Assembly (NCBI RefSeq): GCF_900110375.1 | Contig: NZ_FODN01000002.1 | Coordinates: forward strand, 571,086 to 635,085 | Length of the DNA: 64,000 nt | Source of the DNA: Flavobacterium sinopsychrotolerans | Lineage (GTDB): Bacteria > Bacteroidota > Bacteroidia > Flavobacteriales > Flavobacteriaceae | Direction of reading: 5' to 3' | Shown: positions 18,302 through 28,427 of the stretch, in pieces | Numbering within the stretch: position 1 is the stretch's first letter | Layout of the letters: every line of letters begins with the position of its first letter | Notes under the pieces: model-generated | Told to the model about the DNA's origin: nothing | Seen by the model: the letters and a program-made list of their open reading frames with translations, nothing else | Databases searched by the model: none | Program-made: the position numbers and the translations under genes

Positions 18302-18962
18302 AGCTTTATTTTTAAATTATAATAAAATAAGTGCGATTTTTTATATAATGATAAAAAATCGTTTAGGGATGTTACTTCCTCCCTAATTTATGTTTTAGAT
18401 AAATCCGCAAGGACATTTGTTTGAAAACCATTGATTCTCGTTTCGAGTTACTTTGATTTCCCCACTTGTTAAAAGAGAGTTCACGACCAATTCATTTGTT
18501 TAATTTAGAAAATTAAATTATAAAATTCTTAAATAGCAAAATTTTATTTTTTATTCTGAAACGATTTCGTTACTGTTTTCAATCTTGACCTATTTCTTGA
18601 AGAATCACATTAAAAGGTGTTAGTTTTATAAGCTAAAACTTTAGATAAGCTACTGTTTCAAAAATATAAAAAATAATAAAATGTTTCTATTCGGATTACA
18701 ATAGCAATGCTTTTTTAGAACTGGTAATTGATAGGAATTGAATTTCAAATATTGATTTCGAGTACTTACAGGCTCAAACACTAGAAAGATAGAGCCATCT
18801 CAATATATTGAGAAGGTATGTTTTAATACAATTATTTGATTATGTGTAAACTACACGATAAGTGTAGTCATTATTCTGATATCAAAAATATATTATGAAA
18901 ATTGATTTTTGCAATGCAATTTCAAATGAAGTTTCATTTGACTTTTTGGAGTTCTGGAATGT
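18302..18962. other. Intergenic region, no feature seen
   Basis: About 660 bp of very AT-rich DNA between two minus-strand carbohydrate genes. I see no coding frame, strong hairpin or clear promoter; the length suggests that the two genes have separate promoters. Confidence 0.45.
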
Positions 18963-21290
18963 CTAGGGTTTTTTGTGAATGTTTTTTTTAACTGTTAGTC
19001 TTGCCATTAAATAACTGACGGTAGATTCTGCTCCTTGATTCAAATTGACGTAAGTGTCTTCCAGCCCATCATAACATCCTCCAGTACATGGGTTATATAT
19101 AATTTGGTGCAAATGATTATTTCCTAAAAACCAGCTGAAGGCAATTTGTATTTTTTCTAAATACGCATGTTCTTTAAAGTCTTCATAAAATTTGCTCAGT
19201 GCTATAATTGTGTAAGCTACATCGATTGGTTGTTCGCCGCCTATTGGTGTCTTAATAGACTCATTTTCTTTTTGCAGCCATCCTTTGTTTGATATTACTT
19301 TTATGGTATTTTCCCTAAATATTTTTGACAAAAGAAAGTCAAATGAAGATTTCGCAATATTTCTATAAATAAGATCTCCTGTTGTTAACCAAGCACACAA
19401 TAAGGCTTCGGGCAAAATACTGTTTCCATAAGTAAGATAGCTCTCAAACCAATTCCAATCTTTGTCGGATTCGTGTCTGTACATTTGAACCAATCGGTTA
19501 GCCAATTCTTTTATTAAACCTATGTTTTGTTCTGATTTATTTTTTGTATTGCTATAATAAATGCCTTTAATTGCAAAAGCCATCGCTCTTGTAGAATGAA
19601 TTTTATTTACATTCAACAAAGCAGTATTCATTATTTTATGTGCCTCTTTCGCTAAATCTGCGGGGATCAAATCACTTATTGCGATCAAATAACCCACAGC
19701 CCATATTGCTCTTCCATTGGAATCAGATAGGTTTGTTGTATTATTTTGATCTGTAAATTCTTGGTATTCATCTATGTAATTCAAAAAATTTCCTGCGGGC
19801 TGCATACAGTATTTGATAAAATAAAAATAGATATTGATGTATTCTAAATCGGTTATATCTTTTGTCAGTTCAAAATGTTGGCACATTGCAACCATGGCTC
19901 TTGCATTGTCATCTAATGTGTAACCGGAACCTATATCTGGTTGATTGATATTTGAAAACTGAATCATTCCAAAAGAGGTAGTTAATTTTTTTATATGATC
20001 CAAATTAATTTTGGGGATTTCATAATGTAAAGAAAGCGTATCGTTCGCAATTTTTTCGAATAATAAAGCGTGAGCAATTGCGGCATTTTCCCATGCGGTT
20101 GGTGCTATTTTGTGCAGCGTATTGGCACGGATTTTTTTTCTCAACTGCTCGTTAAGTAACAAATGGTTTACTTTTTCGCCTAATTGTTGAACGTTTCCAA
20201 AATCTATAATAATTCCGGACTCACCACGCAATACTTCGCAGGCATGCGGAATAGGAGTGGAGACGATAGGGCAACCGCAACTCATGGCGTAAGAAAAAGT
20301 ACCACTCACAGCTTGGTTTGGATCTTTGGAAGTAAACAAATAAACATCGGTAAGCTGTAAATATTCCAGTAGATCGGATAAGGATAAATAACAATTTATA
20401 AATTGTACGTGATTTTGCAGTTTCAAGGTTTCAATTTTTGTTTCAAGCATCAACCGGTATTTTTCTCCTTCTTCTTTAAGGACTGATGGGTGTGTCTTTC
20501 CAATAATTAAAAACAGTACATCATGATTTTCTTTGATTATACTCGGTAATGCATCCAAGGTCGTTTCAATACTTTTTCCGGAGCTTAGTAAACCAAAAGT
20601 CGAAAGTACATTCCTACCCGTAAATTTATATTTTTCTTTCAAAACTGTTTTGTCAGCGTGAGGAACTAAATGCGTTCCATGCGCAATAAGGGTAATTTTT
20701 TCCTGAGTAACTCCATAATCATTTATTAAAATTTTTGCGGACGAATGGGTCATTACAATAATTGAATGTGCCGATCCGGTTATTTTTTTTACGTTTTCTT
20801 TTAATAATTCATTTGGATTAGGCAGTACGGTGTGAAAAACAATGATGACAGGTTTTTTTACCGTATTTAAAAACAGTATAAGATCGGCCTCAGTTTTTCT
20901 AAAAAGTCCAAATTCGTGTTGTAACAATACAATCTCAATAGCATCGTTCTGATTAATTTTGGTTGCTAAACTGCGGAAAGCATTTATATGGTCAGTATTC
21001 AGAATATATTGTGTCGGTGAGGAGTAAACATGTTGTTCATTGTTTGATTCCAGCGGACATATTTTTATCGTGAACGAATGTTTGAATTTATTATTTAATT
21101 CCTTAATTAAATCCTGAGAATAAGTGGCAATGCCACATTCGCGAGGAGGATGCGAAGTGATAAATAAAATTTCGGGCAACTTATCTTTAGTTTCGGGGAG
21201 ATATTTAGTATTTGACACAGCAGAAGACCTTTTTTTTTGACTTCCTTTGGTTGGTGTATTTGAACTTTTACAGGTGATTCTATTTCTCAT
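18963..21290 (-). CDS. GT4-like glycosyltransferase with a large helical C-terminal domain
   Basis: 775 residues. Residues about 35-395 form a GT-B glycosyltransferase: a start motif PPRECGIATYSQDLIKEL, the inter-domain segment TLIAHGTHLV, and the nucleotide-binding half (NVLSTFGLLSSGKSIETTLDAL, then FLIIGKTHP and SGTFSYAMSCGCPIVST). Residues about 400-775 look like an alpha/alpha barrel (DDNARAMVAM, SNGRAIWAVGYLIAI, GAESTVSYLMARLTV), a layout seen in proteins linked with mannoside-type glycan synthesis. It has no signal peptide, so it acts in the cytoplasm. A GH130 gene downstream supports a mannoside role, but the sugar donor is not determined. Confidence 0.8.
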   Translation of the reverse strand: MRNRITCKSSNTPTKGSQKKRSSAVSNTKYLPETKDKLPEILFITSHPPRECGIATYSQDLIKELNNKFKHSFTIKICPLESNNEQHVYSSPTQYILNTDHINAFRSLATKINQNDAIEIVLLQHEFGLFRKTEADLILFLNTVKKPVIIVFHTVLPNPNELLKENVKKITGSAHSIIVMTHSSAKILINDYGVTQEKITLIAHGTHLVPHADKTVLKEKYKFTGRNVLSTFGLLSSGKSIETTLDALPSIIKENHDVLFLIIGKTHPSVLKEEGEKYRLMLETKIETLKLQNHVQFINCYLSLSDLLEYLQLTDVYLFTSKDPNQAVSGTFSYAMSCGCPIVSTPIPHACEVLRGESGIIIDFGNVQQLGEKVNHLLLNEQLRKKIRANTLHKIAPTAWENAAIAHALLFEKIANDTLSLHYEIPKINLDHIKKLTTSFGMIQFSNINQPDIGSGYTLDDNARAMVAMCQHFELTKDITDLEYINIYFYFIKYCMQPAGNFLNYIDEYQEFTDQNNTTNLSDSNGRAIWAVGYLIAISDLIPADLAKEAHKIMNTALLNVNKIHSTRAMAFAIKGIYYSNTKNKSEQNIGLIKELANRLVQMYRHESDKDWNWFESYLTYGNSILPEALLCAWLTTGDLIYRNIAKSSFDFLLSKIFRENTIKVISNKGWLQKENESIKTPIGGEQPIDVAYTIIALSKFYEDFKEHAYLEKIQIAFSWFLGNNHLHQIIYNPCTGGCYDGLEDTYVNLNQGAESTVSYLMARLTVKKNIHKKP

Positions 21291-22212
21291 TTTTTTAGTA
21301 TTAAGTAGTCACTCTTTTAGAAATTAAAATCAATCAACAGATGCACAGCCTAATCATTCGTTGGCATGGCTATAATAGAGGTAAAATGCATTTCCTACAT
21401 ACTGCTGTAATAACAGCGAAAAATACATCGATTACTTTTTCTTTCCATTCCCATAGCAATCTGAGTTTAAATGTAGGTTAAGATAATTGCGCAATTTTTT
21501 TTATTGGTTTTTGTAAAACCAATGACTGTTCTGCAAGAAAAAAGATATTATTATTTATTTTTTACAAGCAATTACGATTTCATGTTTTAAATTTTTTTTA
21601 AAAACAAGAGCATACGATAATAAATTAAGCTAATGTCTTTGTTATTGAAATGTAAAGTTCGATTTATAATGTTAAAATATGTTACAAAACTTTGTTAAAA
21701 AGTTATGTAATTTACATATTATTAAGTTGTTATGGAATAAATGTTCAAGTGCTGCATGCTAATATTATCTATTTACCGGAAAAGATTGGATCATTACTTC
21801 GTAAAATCTTGCCTATTAACTCTTTGTGAATAAGCAAAGTTTTATCATCCACAGAGACAGATAATTAGTCTTTTTTATGAAATTTTTGCAACAAAATAAT
21901 TGTTGATTGTTAATAGGCTTCATCTTCTAATTCTATTATTAAATCAATTAACACAATTTTAGAAAAATAATAGCGTCACTTTGCCTTATGATATATGTTT
22001 TTTCTCCTTGAGAAGGGATATTATATCTTTTAAATACTTCTGTTTTTTTAAATTTTTTAGCTTAAGCACTGTCTTTAAATATCATAAGTGTCTGATATAA
22101 CACATATTATATAAAATCATGAAACTCCCAATACTTATCAGAGGTTTAAATTTCAATGGAGAAGATCCCCCTTTGCCTTTGTGATAATGCTACTAAATGA
22201 AAGGATATATAA
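21291..22212. other. Long AT-rich intergenic region
   Basis: About 920 bp with runs of A and T and no convincing frame. It separates the minus-strand glycosyltransferase from the decayed stretch and the plus-strand catalase, so it should hold divergent promoters, but I could not fix one with confidence. Confidence 0.4.
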
Positions 22213-22986
22213 AATGATATTTACAAATGGGGGTTTCCTGACTTTCAAAATATAATTGTTAACTATCTCAAAGAAAGGCTAGATGTATTATCATTTGGCT
22301 GCAACAAACATAAATTATTTGTTTACCCTTGCTCAAGGCCAGGTTATGAGTACGTTCACCGCAACGGCTACGACAAAAATACCTATCGTTTTTTGGCTGG
22401 ATAGTATTTGTTTTCTGTCCATGAATAACATAGGCAGATACATTCTAAACATACCGATAAATTTGATAACCTTGGCTATCGCGCATCGTTTAAAAGCGGT
22501 AAATAACAGAAAAATTATATAACATTTTACCACCAAGTCGAAAAGTGAATTCCTTAAAATGGCGTTTCTCGTAATATGTACCATTTTCTTAATACTAAAA
22601 GGTTCTTCAGAATTAAACAATTTAGGCAAAGAAAAAGAAGTCGACAGAGCGCTAAACGCTACGCAAAAAAGAGTGCCTTGGGGTGTAAAAAAAGTAGATG
22701 AGATTCCGCAGTTTAAAAATATTTCCTCACCGTTGTGCTGTTATTAATGATCTCCTTTAAAGCTCATTTTATGGCAGCATATAGGATAAAAAGGAGTAAT
22801 TATCGCGAAAGGGAGTGGCTATGGAATCCGTGTATGATTTTATATGTGATAGGGGAGTCTGATTGTGAATCTTTTCCAAACTGGAAAAGCGCCTTTTTTC
22901 TATTTCTCTACGAAGATTGGGTCTTCACGAGCAAAATTCGTCTACGTGAAATAAGAGAAAAGACGGATACACCATCACGAAGTTAA
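22213..22986 (+). pseudogene. Probable decayed coding region of unknown origin
   Basis: From 22213 to the TAG at 22404 one frame gives protein-like sequence without a start codon (for example NDIYKWGFPDFQNIIVNYLK and PGYEYVHRNGYDKNTYRFL). The same frame then carries several stops. Short frames follow at 22559-22747 and 22735-22986 (MISFKAHFMAAYRIKRSNY) that resemble no family I know. The pattern of short shifting frames suggests one or more broken genes; confidence is low and the original function is unknown. Confidence 0.3.
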
Positions 22987-23080
22987 TTTTTAAAATAGTT
23001 TACTATAAAAATTGTAGATAAAAGTGGCAATTGTGCAATATTATAAAATAATTATGCAAGAGCGATAATTAAATATTAAT

Positions 23081-23088
23081 TAACTTTG
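23081..23088 (+). promoter_or_regulatory. Candidate -7 element of the catalase operon
   Basis: TAACTTTG fits TAnnTTTG and would give a leader of roughly 105 nt before the catalase ATG. No TTTG box is visible at the -33 distance, so this is tentative. Confidence 0.3.
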
Positions 23089-23200
23089 ATATTCCAGATG
23101 ATTTCAAGACTGTAACTTACTCTAAATGTGTTAGTAATAAATTAATAATCATGAAATGTTCTGGCAGGTTCAAAGTATTTTAACTAATAAATTTTATTAA

Positions 23201-25345
23201 ATGAAAAATTTGCAAGATGAAAAACAGCGCGATTTGTCCATTAACAAATCAGATGGGACCAATAAGTTCCTGACTACCGATCAAGGTGTCCGTATTAATG
23301 ACGATAACAATTCACTCAAAGTGGGCGAACGCGGACCTTCTCTGCTTGAAGATTTTATTCTTAGAGAAAAAATCACACATTTTGACCATGAACGAATTCC
23401 TGAAAGAATAGTGCATGCGCGTGGTTCTGGAGCACATGGTTTCTTTGAAGTAAGTAATCCGATACCTGAATTAACGAAAGCTGGATTTTTGCAAGAGGCA
23501 GGATTAAGAACTCCGGTTTTTGCAAGATTTTCAACAGTTGCGGGTTCCCGAGGTTCTACTGATCTTGCCCGAGATGCCCGAGGATTCGCTGTTAAGTTTT
23601 ATACGCAGGATGGAATCTATGATCTTGTGGCCAATAACATTCCAGTATTTTTTATTCAAGATGCCTCAAAATTCCCAGATCTTGTTCATGCAGTAAAACC
23701 GGAACCTCATAATGAAATGCCACAGGCGGCCTCTGCTCACGATACTTTTTGGGATTTTATCTCTCTCATGCCAGAATCCATGCACATGATTATGTGGGTC
23801 ATGTCTGACCGTGCGATTCCTAGAAGCTATCGCATGATGGAAGGGTTTGGAGTTCATACTTTTAGATTAATCAATGAAGCTGGAACGTCTAGTTTCGTAA
23901 AATTTCATTGGAAACCTAAATTAGGAACTCATGCAGTAGCATGGGACGAAGCACAAAAAATTTCAGGGAAGAATCCTGATTTTCACAGAGAGGATTTATG
24001 GGAAGCGATTGAAAAGGGTAATTTTCCTGAATGGGAATTAGGGATACAAATAATTCCAGCGGAAGATGAACACAAATATGAATTTGATTTACTTGACCCA
24101 ACGAAAATCGTTCCTGAAGAACTTGTACCAGTTACTGTTGTTGGTCGAATGGTGCTAAATAAAAATCCTGATAATTTCTTTGCCGAGACAGAACAAATTG
24201 CTTTTCATCCGGGACATGTTGTGCCAGGAATTGATTTCTCCAATGATCCGTTGCTTCAGGGAAGATTGTTTTCTTACACTGATACACAACTATCCCGATT
24301 GGGTAGTCCTAATTTTCATGAGATACCAATCAATAGAAGTATAGCGCCAGTTTATAACAATCAACGTGATGGACATATGCGTCAGGAAATCAATGTAGGG
24401 CGTGTCAGTTATCATCCTAATTCACTTGGTGGAGGATGTCCTTACCAAGCCAAAATTAGTGAAGGAGGATTTTCAAGTTTCAACGAGCGTGTCGATTCGC
24501 ATAAAGTTAGAGAAAGAAGCGAAAGTTTTGCTGACCATTTTGGTCAGGCTAAATTATTTTTTAACAGTCAGACACCAACAGAAAAAAGCCATATCGTAAA
24601 AGCTTTGCGCTTTGAACTCGGTAAAGTTGAAACGACCGCCATCAGAATCCGAATGTTGGGGCTTCTATCTCAAGTAGACACTCAACTGGCAGAAAAAGTT
24701 GCTATTGGTCTTGGCGCTACTGTCCCGACTGTACTTGAAACCCCTTTAAACAGAGGAGTTTCACCAGAAAATGAAATAAAAGGTCAGCAGGAGCCACGTA
24801 TTGTGGAGTCGTCAGTTGTATCTTCTGACGCCCTTTCAATGCTTAAAAACCCAACCAATTCAGCTACAATTGCTTCGAGAAAAGTGGCAATTATTTGTGC
24901 CCATGGAGTTTCGGAAGCAGCTGTTATGAATATGAAAAATGCTCTTGTAAAAGAAGATGCCGTAGGGTTAATAATTGCACCACATCTAGGATCAGTTCTC
25001 ACTGATACAGAAGGGGCGATTGCTGCTGACTTTAGTTTTCTGACCGCATCATCAGTTCTATTTGACGCTGTTTACATTCCGCATGGATTGGGATTTAGTA
25101 CCCTAATGAAAAATGATGATGTTATGGAATTCCTGAGCGATGCCTATAAACATTGTAAAGTTATTGGTGCTGATGGAAAAGCAACAGAATTGATATTAAC
25201 AGCACCATTTGCTTCGAAAATAAGCAAGGATGATGGCGGTATTCTATTAACGAACGATGTGGCAAACGAAACTTTTGCTAAAGATTTTATAGCTGCTATG
25301 GGCGATCATCGTTTTTGGGAGCGTGAGATAAACTTATACAATTAA
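23201..25345 (+). CDS. katE: Large-subunit monofunctional catalase, HPII type
   Basis: 714 residues. The catalase core (about 30-500) contains the distal His region (RIVHARGSGAHGFFEV), ARFSTVAGSRGSTDLARD and the proximal haem-ligand Tyr segment (GRLFSYTDTQLSRLG). A C-terminal flavodoxin/GATase-1-like domain (about 565-714; VAIICAHGVSEAAVMNMK) marks the large-subunit clade. It converts hydrogen peroxide to water and oxygen. The next gene, 19 bp on, is a ferritin-fold YciF-like protein and a second one follows, so this is a general or oxidative stress locus. Confidence 0.95.
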   Translation: MKNLQDEKQRDLSINKSDGTNKFLTTDQGVRINDDNNSLKVGERGPSLLEDFILREKITHFDHERIPERIVHARGSGAHGFFEVSNPIPELTKAGFLQEAGLRTPVFARFSTVAGSRGSTDLARDARGFAVKFYTQDGIYDLVANNIPVFFIQDASKFPDLVHAVKPEPHNEMPQAASAHDTFWDFISLMPESMHMIMWVMSDRAIPRSYRMMEGFGVHTFRLINEAGTSSFVKFHWKPKLGTHAVAWDEAQKISGKNPDFHREDLWEAIEKGNFPEWELGIQIIPAEDEHKYEFDLLDPTKIVPEELVPVTVVGRMVLNKNPDNFFAETEQIAFHPGHVVPGIDFSNDPLLQGRLFSYTDTQLSRLGSPNFHEIPINRSIAPVYNNQRDGHMRQEINVGRVSYHPNSLGGGCPYQAKISEGGFSSFNERVDSHKVRERSESFADHFGQAKLFFNSQTPTEKSHIVKALRFELGKVETTAIRIRMLGLLSQVDTQLAEKVAIGLGATVPTVLETPLNRGVSPENEIKGQQEPRIVESSVVSSDALSMLKNPTNSATIASRKVAIICAHGVSEAAVMNMKNALVKEDAVGLIIAPHLGSVLTDTEGAIAADFSFLTASSVLFDAVYIPHGLGFSTLMKNDDVMEFLSDAYKHCKVIGADGKATELILTAPFASKISKDDGGILLTNDVANETFAKDFIAAMGDHRFWEREINLYN

Positions 25346-25364
25346 CCCTCAAAAAATTAGATAG

Positions 25365-25934
25365 ATGAAAAATTCAGAAAAAAATATTGAAAGTAAACCT
25401 AGTGCGAAGGACAATAAAAATAATACCGTAACGCCTTCGTCAAACGCTGCTACTGATTTAAGAAACTTTTTTATTGATAGTCTTAAGGATATTTATTGGG
25501 CAGAAAACGCACTTGTTGATACCTTGCCTAAAATGGCTGAAAATGCTACATCGGCCAGCCTTGCGAGTGCAATTTTAGAACATCTTACAATAACAAAAAA
25601 TCAAGTTACAAGACTTGAAAAAGTTTTCGATATTCTTGGAGAAAAAGCAGAAGGAAAAAAATGCGAGGCTATGGTTGGACTGTTAAAAGAAGGCAACAGT
25701 ATTCTTGAAGAAACCGAGTTAGGGCCTGTAAGGGATGCTGGTATAATTGCTGCTTCGCAAAAAATTGAACACTATGAAATTGCAACTTATGGTACCTTGT
25801 CTGCCTTTGCAAAAACACTTGGCGAAAATGATGCTGCAAAATTATTAACACAAACGCTGGCTGAAGAAAAAGAGGCAGACTGTCTGCTCAATAACATTGC
25901 ACTCAATATCGTTAATATTGAAGCGGCTGAATAG
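25365..25934 (+). CDS. YciF-like (DUF892) ferritin-fold stress protein, first copy
   Basis: 189 residues. A low-complexity N-terminus (about 25 residues, K/N/S/T rich) precedes the DUF892 four-helix domain: NFFIDSLKDIYWAENALVDTL, LEHLTITKNQVTRLEKVFDI, KIEHYEIATYGTLSAFAKTL. The E and H residues of the ferritin-like helices (E-x6-H, E-H-Y-E) are present. It sits 19 bp after catalase and is followed by a terminator, so the two are co-transcribed. YciF proteins are stress-induced and their chemistry is not established. It is a paralogue of the gene at 26883. Confidence 0.9.
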   Translation: MKNSEKNIESKPSAKDNKNNTVTPSSNAATDLRNFFIDSLKDIYWAENALVDTLPKMAENATSASLASAILEHLTITKNQVTRLEKVFDILGEKAEGKKCEAMVGLLKEGNSILEETELGPVRDAGIIAASQKIEHYEIATYGTLSAFAKTLGENDAAKLLTQTLAEEKEADCLLNNIALNIVNIEAAE

Positions 25935-25985
25935 TAATTATCATGGGTCATCGTTCCTATTTTTACTACTGATTTCTAATGTAAT

Positions 25986-26015
25986 AAAACATCTGTACCC
26001 AGTGCAGATGTTTTT
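25986..26015 (+). terminator. Terminator of the catalase-yciF operon
   Basis: AAAACATCTG, loop TACCCAGTG, CAGATGTTTT then T, 51 bp after the stop codon at 25934. Confidence 0.8.
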
Positions 26016-26804
26016 GTATTAAAAGTATTTTAGATATAAAATTTATCATGACAAGAAGGAAAGGGAATTAACGCTATTGAGTACATGATATGTAATGTAT
26101 TGATTACAAAACTGTATTAATAGCTACAAATAATTAGTTCCAAATGAAATGGAATTTTAATATCAATTCATCTTGACCAAGGCATAAATTAAAAATACAA
26201 TTTAGATTTTATTCACGGTCAAAAGTTGATAAAATGCATTTGTCTACTGAATTTTCTTTCCCTTTTTTAGAATCATAAATATCTTAAAAATAAAATTTTA
26301 AGTTCATTTTTACGAAACCGGAACTACCTTAAAATTATTTATTTTATAGCGGAACAAAGTAATTATGGCGTAAAATTTATTTTAAAGCGTAGCTATTTAC
26401 AAAAGCTTAATCAGAAAAAAAAGTAAAAATTATCAAGGAAGAAAAAGAGTTAAGCGCATGTAAATACTAGTTGAACCTTTTGCACTCCTTGATTTGGGAC
26501 AAAGGGGAAAATCCTAAGAATCGCAGACGAGTTAGTTCTGGAATGGAGCATTTAAATGTAATAAAGCGGTATTTTTATTGTTGTTGTAGACCACCGAAAG
26601 AACCACAGCGGACATATCTAGTGAACAACTGCACATTGTTATCTTTACTCTTAAAAGTAAGGCTGTTTTTGATTTTTTTTGCATGATTTACTCTTTTTTA
26701 TCATTTAGCATATTTGCTAATTATATCGAAAAGATAATCATACTTGTAAAGTTTAAGTTAATTAAATATAGATATGTGTGAATTTTATAAATATTTATAA
26801 TAAT
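26016..26804. other. Intergenic region of about 790 bp
   Basis: AT-rich DNA between the two YciF genes. A 71-codon plus-strand frame at 26471-26686 is open but has a composition unlike its neighbours and resembles no protein I know. No hairpin or repeat stands out. Confidence 0.4.
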
Positions 26805-26840
26805 TTTGTATGTAATAGATTTTACTAATTTTTAAATTTG
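26805..26840 (+). promoter_or_regulatory. Candidate promoter of the second yciF gene
   Basis: TTTG at 26805-26808 and TAAATTTG at 26833-26840, matching the Bacteroidota -33/-7 pattern with a rather long 24-nt spacer, 42 nt upstream of the ATG at 26883. Confidence 0.4.
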
Positions 26841-26882
26841 TTTTTCATTTAATAACATAATTAATTTCTAAAATCAAAAGTT

Positions 26883-27503
26883 ATGAAAACGACAAAAGAT
26901 CAGCCAACAAAAGCGGGCGTGCCGTCCCAAAAAACAGTAGGAACAGCAGCTAAGAAACAAACCGCAGAGCCTAAAAAAGGTGTGGTAAAGGCAAAACCTG
27001 ATGCTGCGAAAGACTTAAGAGATTTTTTTGAAGATGGATTAAAAGACATTTACTGGGCAGAAAAGGCATTAACAAAAGCTCTGCCTAAAATGGCCAAAAA
27101 TGCAACGGCTTCACAATTAATTCATGCGTTTGAGCATCATTTGAAAGAAACTGAAGAACACGTTATTCGACTGGAAAAAGTATTTGAATCTTTGGGTCTT
27201 AAAGCTGTTGGCAAGAAATGCGACGCCATGGCAGGATTACTTGATGAGGCGAACGGAATAATCGAAGAAACTAAAGTTGGGGATGTACGTGATGCAGCTA
27301 TGATTGCCGCAGCGCAAAAAGTAGAGCATTATGAGATAGCCACTTATGGCACTTTGCGTGTTTATGCAGTTACTCTTGGTGAAACAAAAGCAGCCTTGCT
27401 TTTTGCAAAAACACTTGAAGAAGAGAAAAACGCTGACGTAAAGTTAACCGAAATCGCTATGGCCCATATCAATGTTGATGCTGCTCAAGAAGGCCATAAA
27501 TAA
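26883..27503 (+). CDS. YciF-like (DUF892) ferritin-fold stress protein, second copy
   Basis: 206 residues with a basic, lysine- and alanine-rich N-terminal tail of about 40 residues (TAAKKQTAEPKKGVVKAKPD) and then the DUF892 domain (FFEDGLKDIYWAEKALTKAL, HAFEHHLKETEEHVIRLEKV, KVEHYEIATYGTLRVYAVTL). Compared with the copy at 25365 the core is similar but the tail is longer and much more basic, reminiscent of DNA-contacting tails; that is only a resemblance. It has its own promoter-like site and terminator. Confidence 0.9.
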   Translation: MKTTKDQPTKAGVPSQKTVGTAAKKQTAEPKKGVVKAKPDAAKDLRDFFEDGLKDIYWAEKALTKALPKMAKNATASQLIHAFEHHLKETEEHVIRLEKVFESLGLKAVGKKCDAMAGLLDEANGIIEETKVGDVRDAAMIAAAQKVEHYEIATYGTLRVYAVTLGETKAALLFAKTLEEEKNADVKLTEIAMAHINVDAAQEGHK

Positions 27504-27538
27504 ATAGTAGTTCTCCAGCACAGCTTTATCTTGATATC

Positions 27539-27578
27539 AAAGCGCCCGGATCAAAGATTTGGGCGCTTGTGTTTTTAG
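27539..27578 (+). terminator. Terminator of the second yciF gene
   Basis: AAGCGCCC paired with GGGCGCTT around a 13-nt loop, followed after two bases by a T-rich run. Confidence 0.75.
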
Positions 27579-27685
27579 TCTTTTTTTGGAATTATTATCT
27601 TTTTTATACTTGATGTTAAGAGATGGTACAAATTCAACTTTGCAACGGCGACCTCTTTCTTTTTATAAACGCAATCCTTATTTTT

Positions 27686-28417
27686 ATGTCCGCAAAAAAC
27701 ATACATATTGGTTGTTCCTCCTTCTACAATGCCAAATGGAAAAATATTTTTTATCCCGAGAATATACCTTCGGCCAAATGGTTTGAATTTTATTGCCAAC
27801 ATTTCAACACTTTCGAAATCAACGCTACATTTTATAAGTTCCCAACCTTGCGAGTTCTGGAAAACTGGTATAAGAAAAGCCCCGATGGTTTTATCTATTC
27901 CGTTAAAGCCCCAAAAGTGATAACGCACATCAAAAAATTCCTTGAATGCAGACCCGAAATCGATAAATTGTATGCGCTTTGCAAACAAGGACTTAGCGAT
28001 AAACTGGGCTGTATCCTATTCCAACTTCCTCCGAGTTTTCATTACAGCCCTGAAAAGCTCAATCTTATAATAGAATCCCTCAATCCCAATTTTAAAACAG
28101 CGGTCGAATTCCGACACCAAAGTTGGTGGTCTAAAGACGTGTATGACCAGCTGGCAAAAAACAACATCATCTTTTGCAGCGTCAGCCATCCGACGATGCC
28201 ATCCGATATTATTGCCAACACTTTCGTTGGCTGCCTCAGGCTTCACGGAAATCCAAAAATGTTTTATTCTGAATACAGCCACACCGATCTAATGAATCTA
28301 CATGAAACTATTGTTAATAAACACTTGTTCGAAGAAGTCTTTATTTACTTCAATAATACCGCAAGTGCAGCCGGAGTTTTAAATGCATTAGAACTGCGCA
28401 GACTATTTAAATCTTAG
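27686..28417 (+). CDS. DUF72 family protein
   Basis: From the ATG at 27686 the protein has 243 residues and starts NIHIGCSSFYNAKWKNIFYP, the typical opening of DUF72 TIM-barrel proteins. WFEFYCQHFNTFEINATFY, FIYSVKAPKVITHIKK, GCILFQLPPSF and AVEFRHQSWW are further family landmarks. A frame opening 63 bp upstream adds a hydrophobic stretch absent from the family, so the later start is preferred. DUF72 proteins have no established reaction. The gene is followed 10 bp later by a SemiSWEET-like frame. Confidence 0.9.
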   Translation: MSAKNIHIGCSSFYNAKWKNIFYPENIPSAKWFEFYCQHFNTFEINATFYKFPTLRVLENWYKKSPDGFIYSVKAPKVITHIKKFLECRPEIDKLYALCKQGLSDKLGCILFQLPPSFHYSPEKLNLIIESLNPNFKTAVEFRHQSWWSKDVYDQLAKNNIIFCSVSHPTMPSDIIANTFVGCLRLHGNPKMFYSEYSHTDLMNLHETIVNKHLFEEVFIYFNNTASAAGVLNALELRRLFKS

Positions 28418-28427
28418 TTGGCAATTT

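Noticed and set aside
22333-22629. Minus-strand 98-codon frame with hydrophobic segments
   Set aside because: Antisense to the decayed plus-strand sequence; hydrophobicity arises from AT-rich codons.
26471-26686. 71-codon frame between the two YciF genes
   Set aside because: No family resemblance, odd composition, no promoter or terminator.
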